Source: Choricystis sp. odSpoLacu1
Lineage: Eukaryota > Chlorophyta > Trebouxiophyceae
DNA: 64,000 nt
Reading direction: 5' to 3'
Assembly (NCBI GenBank): GCA_958009055.1
Contig: OY253656.1
Coordinates: 768,528-832,527, forward strand
A program made the translations under genes and the position numbers. Positions 40,982-51,539 of the stretch are shown piece after piece. The number at the start of each line of letters is the position of its first letter. Position 1 is the stretch's first letter. The notes below the pieces were generated by a model, which saw nothing but the letters and a program-made list of their open reading frames with translations, did no database searches and was not told the origin of the DNA.

Positions 40982-43900
40982 ATGGGCAACCAACTCGGCG
41001 TGCCGGCGCGGCCGACGCCCGATATGGTGGCCGAGGTGCCGGGCCTGGTGTTCAAGGAGGCATTGGGTGAGTGTGTCGGAGAGGCAGGGGCGAGGCAGGG
41101 GCAGCGACAGAGGGGACCGCCCACAGACCGCCCACCCACCCACTCTCTCTCTCTCACACACACAGGCGGCGGCCGCGTCCTTAAGTCGGCGTTGTGTGTG
41201 CATGATGATGCGGGCTTGGTGGTGGTCAAGGTGCGAGAGTTTGTGTGTGTGTGTGTCGGAAGCGGACACACCCGCCCCGTCATCGTCTGTTTTTTCCCTC
41301 ACTTCCTTCCCTTCCCTCCCCACAGATCTACCAAAAGCGGGGCGACGCCATCTCTCTGCGCCCGTATGAGCAAGCCATGCTGGACGCGCGGTGAGCGTGA
41401 CTGGATGAGGAAGCGAAAAAGAAGAGAGGCAGGAAGAGCGTCGTTTTTCCCTCACCTCCCACCCACCCCCTTTCCTCCCAGCGACCGCCTCGCCCACCTG
41501 CCCTTCCCCCACGCCCTCGCCCCCTCCGCCATACTGGACACCCCCGCCGCCGCCTACATCGTGCGCCCCCACGCCCACGCCAGCCTGCGCAGTCGCCTGG
41601 GCACCCGCCCCTTTCTGTCGCGCGCGCAGCGCGCTTGGTGCGCATTTCAGGCGACCGCCGCCCTGGCCGACGCGCACGCTGCAGGCGTTGTGCATGGCGA
41701 CATCAAACCCGAGAATGTGCTGCTGACGAGTGGGGGGTGGCTGCTGCTGGCCGACCCTGCGCCCCACAAACCCGGGGCTTTGCCTGCAGACGACACCGCT
41801 GACTACTCCGCGTTTTTCGACGCGGGCGGCACGCGCGCCTGCTACGTCGCCCCCGAACGCTTTGTCGCGGGAGGCGGCGGCCTGGACACCGCCAGGCGGC
41901 GCTCCCGCCCCGTGTCCCCCGCGGCCGACGTGTTTGCGCTGGGGTGTGTGCTGGCCGAGGTGTGTGCGGGGCACACGGACGAGCGCGATGGAGGGGTGGC
42001 CGCGCTGCCGCCCTCTGCCACCACCACTGGCCCCCTGTTCGACTTGGCCTCCCTGCTGGCGTATCGCGCGGGCGGGGACCCTCCAACGGGTCTGGCCCGG
42101 GTGGACGCCCCGTTGCGGTCGCTGGTGGCGGCCATGGTGTCGTGTGACCCGGCGGCGCGCCCGACCGCGGCCGCCGCTGCTGCGCGCGCGGCGGCAGCCT
42201 TGCCGTCCGTCTTCACCACGCGCCTGCACTCTCTGTGGCGGGATGTGTTGAGTCTGGACGGGGATGGGCGGGTGACTGCCGTGCTGGGCGAGTGGGACGC
42301 GATGCAGCGGGGTGAGGCCGAGGGAGCGCGGGATGGTGGTGAGAAGAGCGGTGCTGCTGCCACGCCCACCACCACCACCGCACCCGCCTCCCTGGACGCC
42401 TCCACGGTGGCACGCGACGTCGGAGGCCTGCTGGCCGACACGCAGACCCTGCTGGCCCGGCTGGAGAGCGCGCACCAAGACCGCAGCGCTGTGTCCACGC
42501 CCCCGCCGCCAGACGCGCCGCCTGCCGACGCTCCTGCGTCCCCACCCTCCCGTCCTCCTCCCCCCACCATCGACGCCACCGCCGCCACCCTCATGACCTG
42601 GCTCGTGGCCTCCTGCCTGCGGGGCGCGCCCTCGGCCGACGTGCGCGCGCGCGGCGTGCGAGCACTGGCCGGCCTGGCCGCTGTCTCCGACGACGCCACC
42701 CGCGTCGACGCCGCCCTCCCCTACGCCCTGGCCCTGTTGACGGACCCAGCTGCCAGCGTGCGCTATGCAGCCGTGGGGGCGGTGGCCGACGTTCTGTCTG
42801 CCACGAGCGCGCTGCTGTCGCGCGGCGCGGGCGCCGCGCGCGCACTCCTCGCCGATGTCGTGCTCCCTGGGCTGGCCCCCGTCCCCACCGACCCAGCTGA
42901 ATGTGTGCGCGTGGCGGCGGCGGCCGACTTGGCCCGCATCGCGGTGGCCGCGTGGCGGCTGGCTGATGGTGGGGGTGGTGGCGACGGCGACGCGTCCGCC
43001 CCCCCCATCAACACAGCTTTCCTAACGCGCGCAGTCGAGCGCGCTCTCCATGACCTCGCCGTCGGCCCCGCCTCCTCGCCCGCCACCCGGCGCGCCCTGC
43101 TGCCCCGGCTGGGGGCGTTGGCGTCCGCGCTTGGACGCAGGGAGGCCAACGATTTTGTGCTTCCCGCCGCCATCACATTTTTAAACGATCGAGACCCAGC
43201 CCTGAGGGCCGCCTTTTTCAGGCACGGGCCCGCCCTGGCTGCGGCTGCCGGCCCGGGCGGCCTGGAAGCCTTTTTGTTGCCGTGCGCTGAGACCGCGCTG
43301 ACCGACGCCCACCCGTCCGTCGCGGCCGCCGCCCTCGGCTTCCTGGCGCACGCGGCCGCGTCGCCCGACCTGCGGCGGCGGCCGCTGCTGGCTGTGGCGC
43401 GGCGGGCGCTGCCGGGCGCCCTGGCGCGAGACGCGCACCCAGCCGTGCGTGCGGCGGGGGCGCGCTTCGTGGCTGCCGCCGCGACCGCGCTGCGGCCGGC
43501 CGAGGCGGCCGCGTTGTTGGGCCCCATTGTGGAGGCCGCGGCAGGTAAGGCGCCGTCCTGCTTGACAGATGCAGCGGCTGTGGCGGCGTGTTTGGGGGAT
43601 GGTGGGTCGGTTGTGCCGCCCCGCACGTCCCTCCCTCCCACCCTGGCCGCCACCACTGACGCCCCCCTGCTGGCTGTGGTCACTGGCGGCCCCATGTCCG
43701 CCACCACGACGGGCGTGTCCGCGTTGACGGCCGCCCTGGCGGCGTCTGCTTCGCTGGCGGCAGACTCCCCAGTGCCGACCTCCACCCTCAGCCCGCCGAC
43801 CGACACGCTGTCGCGCGCCGCGCGGCGCGTCCCTCCCCCCGGCGGCGCCCTGGCAGACCTTCTGGCCGATGACTATGGTGGCGCCTCCTTTTACGGCGCA

Positions 43901-45355
43901 CCCCTGCCCCCCCAACCCACGGCCGCCTCAGCCGCCGCGGTCGGCGCGGCGGCAGCTGCCGACCTCGCCCCCGCCGCCCCCGCCGACCCCTGGCGCCCGC
44001 GTGGCGTCGCAGTAGCCCACATGGCTGAACACACGGCCGCCATCAACGGGCTGGCGGTGGCGGGGGGGCGGCTGCTGGCCACCGCGTGCGCCGACGGCGC
44101 GGCGCGCGTGTGGGACGGCGGCTCGTTGGAAAAAGCTGCCTCGCTGCGGTCTGCCGCCGCGTATGGGGGGCAGGGCGGCGTGGCAGGCGGCCTGACCTGC
44201 ATCGCCCCCGTCGGCACCGACGCGTTTGCCACGGGCGCGGGGGACGGCAGTGTGCACGTGTGGCGGGTGGAGAGGGCGGGCGGAGCACCGCGCGGCGGCG
44301 CCCCCACACGCGCTGCCTCCACGTCTCGTGCCACTGTGCTCACCCTGGATGAAGGCGCCATCACCACCGCCCTGGACTGGCCCACTGGGCGCGCCCTGTT
44401 GTTTGCCACCGCCCGCGGCGGCGTGGCAGCGTGGGACGCACGCGCGGCGCCGCGCCCCGCGTGGCGCGCGGCGCCGCCACCGCGCGACGGAGCGGTCACT
44501 GCAGTTGCCGTCGACCCACTCTCCTCCACCTGGTTTGTGACGGGCACGTGCCGCGGGTCGCTGGCCCTGTGGGATGCGCGCCTGCTGCTGCCCGTGGTGG
44601 AGTGGGCGCTGCCGGGGCGCCCGCGCGTGGATGCTGCCGCGGCCGCGACTGCGCCGCCCCCACGGTGCGGCGTGCGGGGCGACCCGCCCGCCGGGCCGTT
44701 GGTTTATGTTGCCGCTGGTGGTGAGGCCAGCATATGGGATGTGGTGACCGGCGTGCCGCGCGGCGTGTTGAGGGTGGGGGGCGGCGCGCCGGGCGCGGCG
44801 GCGGGCGAGCCCGCTGTGCTGGGCCCACCCCCCGCCGCGCCCACACCCACCGCGGCCGACCCCGTCCTGCCCGACCGTGGGATGGGAGGTGTCAACTGTT
44901 TGCTGCCCTCGGGCGCAGGCCCCATCCTGACTGGAGGGGGCGACGGCTGCGTGAGGCTGTGGGACGGCGCGCGTCCTGAAGAGAGTTATACAGTGGCTGG
45001 GGACCCAGAGGCGATGACTGCCGCTGCTGCGTCCTCCCCTCGCCACCCTGGCTTTGCCACGCCGCCTCCTGCCCTGGCCACGCACGCGTCCCCGTTGCCG
45101 CCACCGTCCGCGCCGCGCGCGAGCATCTATGCGCGGCGCCTTGTGCGCGGAGTGCCCGTGGTCGACGAAGTGCCGTGCGCCGCGCCCGCCCCCCCGCCCG
45201 CAGGCAGCGGCGGCGGCCCTGGCCTGGTCGAGCCCCAACCAGCCGGCCTGGCCCATCGGGACGCGGTGCTTGCGCTGGCCGAGGTGGCGGGCGGCGACGG
45301 CGGGCGGCTGCTGGTGAGCGCGTCGCGGGATGGTGTGGTCAAGGTGTGGCGGTGA
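40982..45355 (+). CDS. VPS15: VPS15 (PI3-kinase class III regulatory protein kinase)
   Basis: Four exons (40982..41066, 41166..41230, 41326..41390, 41482..45355) encode 1362 residues. The start MGNQLG carries the N-myristoylation Gly typical of VPS15. The kinase domain has Lys in LVVVKIYQKRG, the catalytic HGDIKPENVL at about 143 and a degenerate DFG (LLLADPAPHKPG), followed by ACYVAPERF. HEAT repeats follow (VRARGVRALAGLAAVSDDAT and many more). A C-terminal WD40 propeller begins at AEHTAAINGLAVAGGRLLAT and ends DGVVKVWR. VPS15 holds VPS34 and Beclin1 on endosomal and autophagic membranes. A complete family architecture. Confidence 0.94.
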   Translation: MGNQLGVPARPTPDMVAEVPGLVFKEALGECVGEAGARQGQRQRGPPTDRPPTHSLSLTHTGGGRVLKSALCVHDDAGLVVVKVREFVCVCVGSGHTRPVIVCFFPHFLPFPPHRSTKSGATPSLCARMSKPCWTRGERDWMRKRKRREAGRASFFPHLPPTPFPPSDRLAHLPFPHALAPSAILDTPAAAYIVRPHAHASLRSRLGTRPFLSRAQRAWCAFQATAALADAHAAGVVHGDIKPENVLLTSGGWLLLADPAPHKPGALPADDTADYSAFFDAGGTRACYVAPERFVAGGGGLDTARRRSRPVSPAADVFALGCVLAEVCAGHTDERDGGVAALPPSATTTGPLFDLASLLAYRAGGDPPTGLARVDAPLRSLVAAMVSCDPAARPTAAAAAARAAAALPSVFTTRLHSLWRDVLSLDGDGRVTAVLGEWDAMQRGEAEGARDGGEKSGAAATPTTTTAPASLDASTVARDVGGLLADTQTLLARLESAHQDRSAVSTPPPPDAPPADAPASPPSRPPPPTIDATAATLMTWLVASCLRGAPSADVRARGVRALAGLAAVSDDATRVDAALPYALALLTDPAASVRYAAVGAVADVLSATSALLSRGAGAARALLADVVLPGLAPVPTDPAECVRVAAAADLARIAVAAWRLADGGGGGDGDASAPPINTAFLTRAVERALHDLAVGPASSPATRRALLPRLGALASALGRREANDFVLPAAITFLNDRDPALRAAFFRHGPALAAAAGPGGLEAFLLPCAETALTDAHPSVAAAALGFLAHAAASPDLRRRPLLAVARRALPGALARDAHPAVRAAGARFVAAAATALRPAEAAALLGPIVEAAAGKAPSCLTDAAAVAACLGDGGSVVPPRTSLPPTLAATTDAPLLAVVTGGPMSATTTGVSALTAALAASASLAADSPVPTSTLSPPTDTLSRAARRVPPPGGALADLLADDYGGASFYGAPLPPQPTAASAAAVGAAAAADLAPAAPADPWRPRGVAVAHMAEHTAAINGLAVAGGRLLATACADGAARVWDGGSLEKAASLRSAAAYGGQGGVAGGLTCIAPVGTDAFATGAGDGSVHVWRVERAGGAPRGGAPTRAASTSRATVLTLDEGAITTALDWPTGRALLFATARGGVAAWDARAAPRPAWRAAPPPRDGAVTAVAVDPLSSTWFVTGTCRGSLALWDARLLLPVVEWALPGRPRVDAAAAATAPPPRCGVRGDPPAGPLVYVAAGGEASIWDVVTGVPRGVLRVGGGAPGAAAGEPAVLGPPPAAPTPTAADPVLPDRGMGGVNCLLPSGAGPILTGGGDGCVRLWDGARPEESYTVAGDPEAMTAAAASSPRHPGFATPPPALATHASPLPPPSAPRASIYARRLVRGVPVVDEVPCAAPAPPPAGSGGGPGLVEPQPAGLAHRDAVLALAEVAGGDGGRLLVSASRDGVVKVWR

Positions 45356-45480
45356 GAGAAAAGTGTGCTTTGTTTATGTGTCGAAATTGTCTGTAGAGGC
45401 TTTAGCAGTTTTGTGTGTGCGGGAAACAGTGTTTTTCAGGAGCAGAAGCAGAGACCCCCCCTCTCTCACCGTCCTCTTTC

Positions 45481-47306
45481 CTACCCTCCCAACCTGCCCG
45501 CCGCCGCCTGCGCCGCCGCCAGGTCGGCCGCGCTGGACGGCCGGTCCCGCGCTCGCGGCGCCCCCGGCGGCGGTGGCGGGAAGTCGGTCTCCCGCGCGTG
45601 GGACCACGCCAGCGCGCACGCGTCGAGCCAGGCGGGTGCCACGATCGCCGCCCCCGTCGCCCGACCGGCCACCGCTTTGGCGGTGCCGTCTGCGGCGGCG
45701 ACAACGTGCGTGGTGGAAGCGTCCACGGCGTCTTGTAGGGTGGCACCCAGTGCGAGCGCTGTGCGCGCGGCGGGCGCCGACCGCGCGTCGGTGCCGATCG
45801 GCGCTACACCACTCAACACAAGGCGGCACCCGGAAAGCACGCGCCGACGTTCGGAGGCCAGGTGGACGCGCACATCCACGCTGCTGGCGTCTGCGTCAGC
45901 GGCTGCAAAGGAGGCGGTGTGGACGGCCTCTAAAACGCGGGCCACCATCGACAGCGCGCCGGAGTCAGCGCACTCATCCGTGTCCTTGGCCAACAGGCTG
46001 ACCGCGCCAGCGAATTTAACCGCGTCCGCAGGAAAATAAACGTAGCGTGGAATCACAATCAGGTTGTCTGCGTGCCTCGGCCACACGGCGCGCGTGTCGT
46101 CCAAAATGAGCGTCGCGTGCGCGTCGCCCAGCACGACGTCCAGCGATTTGGCGTGGGCGCGCGTGGAGTCGCCCCCGCTGATGACGCGGTCGCCGAAAAG
46201 GGTGGCGCCGGGGTCGAGGAGGGCGGCCATGGCATCGGCATAAGAGCGGTCGCCGTGGGTGTAGACAGAGAGTTCGAACTGGGAGGCAGCAGCGGCCAGG
46301 AAGGACCGACACCCAGGCCTCAGCTTGGTCCACAGACCCAGGGAGGGGAGGTGGAAGAGGGTGCGGCGGGAGGTGGGGGGCAGGCAGGGGATGCCTGGGT
46401 GGTGGCGGCGCGGGGGAGGAGTGGTGGTCGTGGCGGGGGTGGCTGTCGTGCCAGCGGCAGCAGTCTCACCTGTCGCCTCGCCCTCGGCGCCAAGCTTGGA
46501 CGCGGTGGTGGTGGCGTCGCCGTCATCGCCAGCCGCAGCGGCCGCGCCACCACCCGCGTCTCCCCCACCCTCCTCCGCCAGCACGCGCTCCACGCAGCGC
46601 CCCAACTCGGCCGGCAGCTCCCCCACCCGCGTCGAGTTGAGCAGGGTGTGGTCCAGGTCGAGGACTAGGTGCAGCCGCCGCGCCGCTGTCGCGGCCGCGG
46701 TGGCAGAGGCAGCCAGGCGGCCGGCTTCGGTGGCGGACAGCTTGAGGCCGGCGTGGATGTAGCTGTAGGGAAGAGGTGGCGGCTGTGTGTGAGTTGGGGA
46801 GGGAGGGACGGCGGGGTCTGTTTCGGCGGCCGGTCGGAAAAACGAGACGGCAACCCTCCTATTTTCCCCTGTTTCCCCTGTCCCCACCACCGAACACCAC
46901 CCCTCAACCCACACAAAAAACTCACCGCAGCGCCACACCGCCGTCGTCAGCGCGCGCGTCCCCCGCCGCCGCGAGGACGTGAGCCGTCACCACGCCGCCG
47001 CACGCGACGCACAGGCCGCCCATGGTGGCGGGGTGGGGGCAGGCGGTGGTGGTGACTGGTGCTGCGTCTGTGCGGGCGCGTTTGGAGGTGGGGCTGAGAG
47101 GGAGGAGGGAGGGAGGGGTGGCATCGGCAAAACGGCGTCGACGCGGACGCCCTCCGCCCCTCCTCTCCTCTCTTCTCTCTCTCTCACCCTGCGTCGCCGT
47201 CACCAGCCTGATGCTGCTGTACAGCCGCCGCGCCGTCGTCGTCGCTGCCCAGCTCGGCCTCCAGGGCGGCCGCCAGGCCGCCACTGTCGTCGGAGGAGGG
47301 GGGCAT
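45481..47306 (-). CDS. FCP1-like RNA polymerase II CTD phosphatase with BRCT
   Basis: Three exons, complement(45481..46762, 46926..47093, 47188..47306), encode 522 residues. The N-terminus has a Cys-rich segment (CPHPATMGGLCVACGG) and YIHAGLKLS, as in plant CPL3/CPL4. The HAD-type phosphatase domain has DLDHT at about 131-135 (LHLVLDLDHTLLNSTRVG), WTKLRPGCRSFLAAAA, YTHGDRSYADAM and ILDDTRAVWPRHADNLIVIP. A C-terminal BRCT-like domain follows (LSGCRLVLSGVAPIGTDARS, APAWLDACALAW). Such enzymes remove Ser2/Ser5 phosphates from the CTD and bind RAP74, whose gene is also in this window. A variable Ala/Thr-rich insert splits the catalytic domain. Confidence 0.92.
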
Positions 47307-47550
47307 GGGAGAGTGTTGAGTGTTGGTGGCGCGTGCGGTGGAGCCCGCGGGGTGGTGGTGGCACGAACCTCTGTCTGCTATAGGGGTGGCATCGGATTCG
47401 AGAGAGGGAGTTAAAAAACAAAACGAGCTCTACCCGGCGCTACGCGCCCCATTTCCGACCGGTGCAAAGAACGCACTCTCTCGCAGTCGTCTCTCTTTTC
47501 CCCCCTCCCCTCCCCTTCACCCCCCTTCGTCTGCCTCTGAAAAAATCAAC
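47307..47550. promoter_or_regulatory. Divergent upstream region of the FCP1-like gene and nitrate reductase
   Basis: 244 bases between the start codons; the NR side is CT-rich (47480-47530). Nitrate or ammonium control of NR would act here or in its 405-base first intron, but no known motif was recognised. Confidence 0.4.
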
Positions 47551-49013
47551 ATGGCCGCCCTGCTGCACGCGCTCAGCAACGGCCGCAAGTCGCCGATCGA
47601 GGCCGAGGTGAGAGAGCGCATTGGGCGCGACGTTTTGTGCTGCATTTTGGGCCGGCCGGTCGCGCCTCCACCCGTCCTCTGCTGTGCATTGTCCCGATCA
47701 GACGGTGGCTGACTGCAAGTTCAAGCGACGGAGGGGAAGTGATTACACACCAACTCTCGTTTGGGGCGGCCTGGGCGCGACTAGGGCGCACGACGCGCGT
47801 GCCGACGCCGACGGTACAAAAAACGCGGGCCGGCGGTTGGCCCGTGTTTTAGTGGGGCCGGGCGTGAGTGGTGGCACGAGGGCAATGCTGCGTCGTCAGC
47901 ACGACCGCATGCGGAAGGGAGGGAGGAAGAAACGGTCCGAGGCTGCCCCCCCACACATATTCGCGCTTCGCGTCGGTTTCATCCGACGCTCCCACTTCCC
48001 CCCTTCTCTCAGCCTCCTGCCGTCCCCTCCTTTGCCGCCGCCTGCCAGGGCGCCCCCGCCGAGCCTCCCGCCGCCGGCTTGGCCGCTGTCGCCCCCGCCC
48101 CCCTGCCCGAGGACGCCCACACCCCCGACGCGTGGGTGCCGCGCGATGCACGCCTGCTGCGGCTGACGGGGCGCCACCCCTTCAACTGTGAGCCTCCGCC
48201 TCAAGACCTGGAGAAATGTGGCCCCATCACCACTCCGGGGCTCCACTTTGTGCGCAACCATGGCGCCGTGCCGTGACGGGAGTGGAGGGGGCACACCGTG
48301 ACGGTGGCGGGGGTGGTGGACGCCCCCACCGAACTCACCATGGATGAATTGGTGGCCATGCCGGCCCGCACGCTGACGGTGACGATGGCGTGCGCGGGCA
48401 ACCGACGCAAAGAGCAAAACATGCACCGGAAGAGCCAGGTGAGAGAGTGGTGGAGAGAGGGGAGGTGTGGGTTGTTTTTCTCTCCACCGACACTCACACT
48501 CCCTCCCACAAACCCTCCAACAGGGATTCAACTGGGGCCCCTCCGGCGTGTCCACCGCCGTCTGGACGGGCGTCCTGCTGCGGGACGTGTTGACGCGCGC
48601 CGGCCTGGCGCGCGCGCGCGCGTGCGGCACGTCCCGCCTGCACGTTCATTTCACCGGACCTCCGGGCGAGCTGCCCAAGGGTGACGGCACGTACGGCACC
48701 TCCATTCCGCTCGAGTATGCGTTGAACCAGGCCAACGACGTTCTCCTGGCCTACAAAATGAATGGACGCTGGCTGCCCCCCGACCACGGCTTCCCCGTGC
48801 GCGTCATCCTCCCTGGCCACATCGGGGGGCGCACCGTCAAGTGGTTGACCCGGGTCAAAGTGCTCGACACCCCATCCGACAACTGGTACCACAAACACGA
48901 CAACCGGGTGCCGCCGCCGCACGTGCTGACTGCTGACGACGCGGTTGCGGAGGGTGTGTGGGACAACCCGGACTGGGTCATCAACCATTTGAACATCAAT
49001 TCGGCCATTTGTC

Positions 49014-49057
<44 letters not shown>

Positions 49058-50790
49058 TGGAGAGCGTTGTGTGTGGGGGGGGGGGGGGGAGAGAGAAGGA
49101 GGGAAACACACCCACGCACTCGACCACCCCCTCTCTTCTCCTTAGCCCCGCCCACGACGCCCTCCTCCCCCTCACCTCGGCCACCGCCCCCGTTTACTTC
49201 AAGGGGTACGCCTACTCGTGCGGCGGCCGCAAAGTGACGCGTGTGGAGTTGAGCCTGGATGATGGCGCGTCCTGGCGCCCCGCCGCCATCGACGTTGTCG
49301 AACCCCCCACCAAGCACGGCATTCACTGGGCCTGGGTCTGGTGGCGGCTGGCCATTCCGACGAGTGAGCTTGTGAGTGCCCGCTGTGTGCGGTTGCGGGC
49401 GGCTGATTCGTCGATGAACACTCAGCCCAGCACACTGACGTGGTCGTTGCTCGGCATGATGGGCAACCAACACTATGAAGTGCGGTTGATCCCGACAGCC
49501 GACCCAGCCGCCGGCGCCATGACGCTGAGAATTCAACACCCTGCCCCCATTGAACCCGGCCCCCTGGGCAGCGTGGGGTGGCGGGAGGAGGAGGCCGCCG
49601 CGCGCGCGCCGGTCGACCCCGAAACGCCGCCGCCGTCGGAAGCCACCGTGTCGCGCGTGCCGTCGGGGCGGCTGGCGTCGCGCGCTCCCTCGGGGCGGGT
49701 GGTGACCAAGGCTGAACTCGCAGCCCATGCTGACGAAACGTCTGGCGTGTTGTTTGCGTACCGGGGGCGCGTGTACGACGGCTCAAAGTTTCTCGACGCG
49801 CACCCGGGCGGCGCCGACTCTATTCTCATCGTCGGCGGTCAGGACGCCACCACCGATTTCGATGCCATCCACTCGGCCAAAGCCAAAGCCATGCTGGACG
49901 ATTTTTACGTGGGCTGGCTGGCGGGCGGCGATGATGACGAGGAAGAAGAGGCAGGTGAGAAGGCTGCGCAGCCGTCGACCGACGACGCTGCCCCGTCCAC
50001 CGCTCTCGACCCGCGCCGCAAAGTCGCCCTCCCCCTCGTCTCCAAGACGGTGCTGTCCGCCAACACGCGCTTGTTTCGGTTTGCACTGGCCACGCCCACC
50101 ACCGTGCTGGGCCTGCCCGTCGGCAAACACATCTTTTTGTACGGCACGCCCCCGCACGCGGGATCGAAAGGGACCCGTGAAGTCATGCTGGCCTACATCC
50201 CCATCTCTTGTGACGACGACCTTGGCTACGTCGACTTTGTTATCAAAGTGTACGACGACTCCCTGGGCGGGGGCGTCATGTCGCGCTGGATGGACGCGCT
50301 GGCGATTGGGGAGGTTGTGCACGCCAAAGGCCCTGTCGGCCACTTTGTGTACAACGGGCGCGGCGCCTGCAGCATGAACCGGCACATCTTGACCGACGTC
50401 ACCCACATGTCGTTTGTGGCGGCGGGCACGGGGATTACGCCGTGCTATGCCGTCAGTCGGGCAGCGCTGGCGGATCCAGAGGACTCGGTTGCGCTCACCC
50501 TCATCTACGCCAACCGGCATGATGACGACGTGCTGCTGCCCGGTGAGTTGGATGCCTTGGCTGCTGGGTCGGGGGGACGGTTCACCATCATCTACACGCT
50601 GTCCCGTCCGTCGGCCGCGTGGCGCCACCGCACAGGGCGCATCGATGCCGCCTTGCTGGCCGAAGTCGTGCCCCCCGCCGCCCCTGGCAGACTAGCCCTT
50701 CTGTGCGGCCCCCACGCCCTGGTGGACGACGTGTGCGTGCCCGCGCTGGCGGCCATGGGGTATGGCGAGGACCGGGTGGTGACGTTTTGA
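47551..50790 (+). CDS. NIA: Nitrate reductase (Moco/cyt b5/FAD), with an in-frame TGA at codon 107
   Basis: Four exons (47551..47607, 48013..48438, 48524..49017, 49146..50790) give 873 codons. Domains in order: Moco domain with ligand Cys at about 146 (MACAGNRRKEQN) and HFVRNHGAVP; dimer domain (YFKGYAYSCGGRKVTRVELS); cytochrome b5 with HPGG haem ligand (KFLDAHPGGADSILIVGG) and the second His in AIHSAKA; FAD domain (RLFRFALATPTTVLGLPVGK); NADH domain (FVAAGTGITPC) ending GEDRVVTF. It reduces nitrate to nitrite in the cytosol. A TGA at 48274-48276 interrupts a frame conserved on both sides, where the family has Arg or Lys. Intron 3 starts in a long GT repeat; exon 3 must end two bases into it to keep phase. 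Confidence 0.9.
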
Positions 50791-51539
50791 TGCATGTGGT
50801 CGATTGTTTTTTCTGTTTCTTTTTTCCCTCCTTAGTTTCTTCCCTCGATTTTTCCCCCCCTCTTGCGCCTCTTCTTTCAACGTGCGTGCAACCCAAAATT
50901 GATTTTCCCATTCTTTTTCTGCAATTTGCTCGTGTATTGTGTGATGGTTGGTTGGTGTCACAGAAACAAGGGGGGGGATGGATCAACTCTCGCCCTCTCT
51001 CTCTCCCCTCCCCCCACCAGCCTCCCAACCCGCACGCCAAAAAATGTCTCTCAAGGGGTCACTCAGGTCACGTTTCACTCTCTCTCAATCACGCGGGGGG
51101 GGCGGCACAAGTGGGTGGAAAGCCGGGGGGCAGGGTTGTTGCAAGGCGGCGGCCGTCGAAAGAATCACAAGCGAGCGAAAAACGAAAACGCGGGGGGTCA
51201 AAACCAAAAAGCAAAAAAGAATCACGCGGGGGCGCAGGAAGCAGGCGCCCATGTCAGGCCCTGCCTTCTGCGTGGGTGTGTGTGGGGGGTTATGGTGTGT
51301 GTGTCGGGGGGGAAGCGTAAAAAGCGGGGAAAAAAGGTCGTCGGTGTGTGTTTTTTTCCTCGGTGGCTTGCGGAGTAAGGGGGTGCGTGATTTTTTTTGT
51401 TCGCGGGGAAGGGAGCGGCTAGGAGGGTGGCTCCCAGCAGCAGGGCATCAGGGTGCTCTCGCTGCTCCAGAAAACAGAAAAAACGAAAACCCGGTAAGGA
51501 AAAGAAAAGAAGGGGGGGAAGGAGGGTCATCCACCCTCA
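50791..51539. other. Convergent spacer after nitrate reductase
   Basis: About 750 bases shared as 3' regions of NR and the convergent unknown gene. T-rich near 50800-50930, G-rich and A-rich later. No conserved frame, tRNA or repeat array found. Confidence 0.4.

Noticed and set aside
40889..42478. Long open frames antisense to VPS15 and many other genes
   Set aside because: High GC content gives long antisense frames by chance; they are Arg/Ala/Pro/His-rich and lack conserved motifs.
48274..48276. Reading the nitrate reductase TGA as selenocysteine or as a reassigned sense codon
   Set aside because: The family has Arg or Lys there, not Cys or Sec, and many genes in the window end with TGA.
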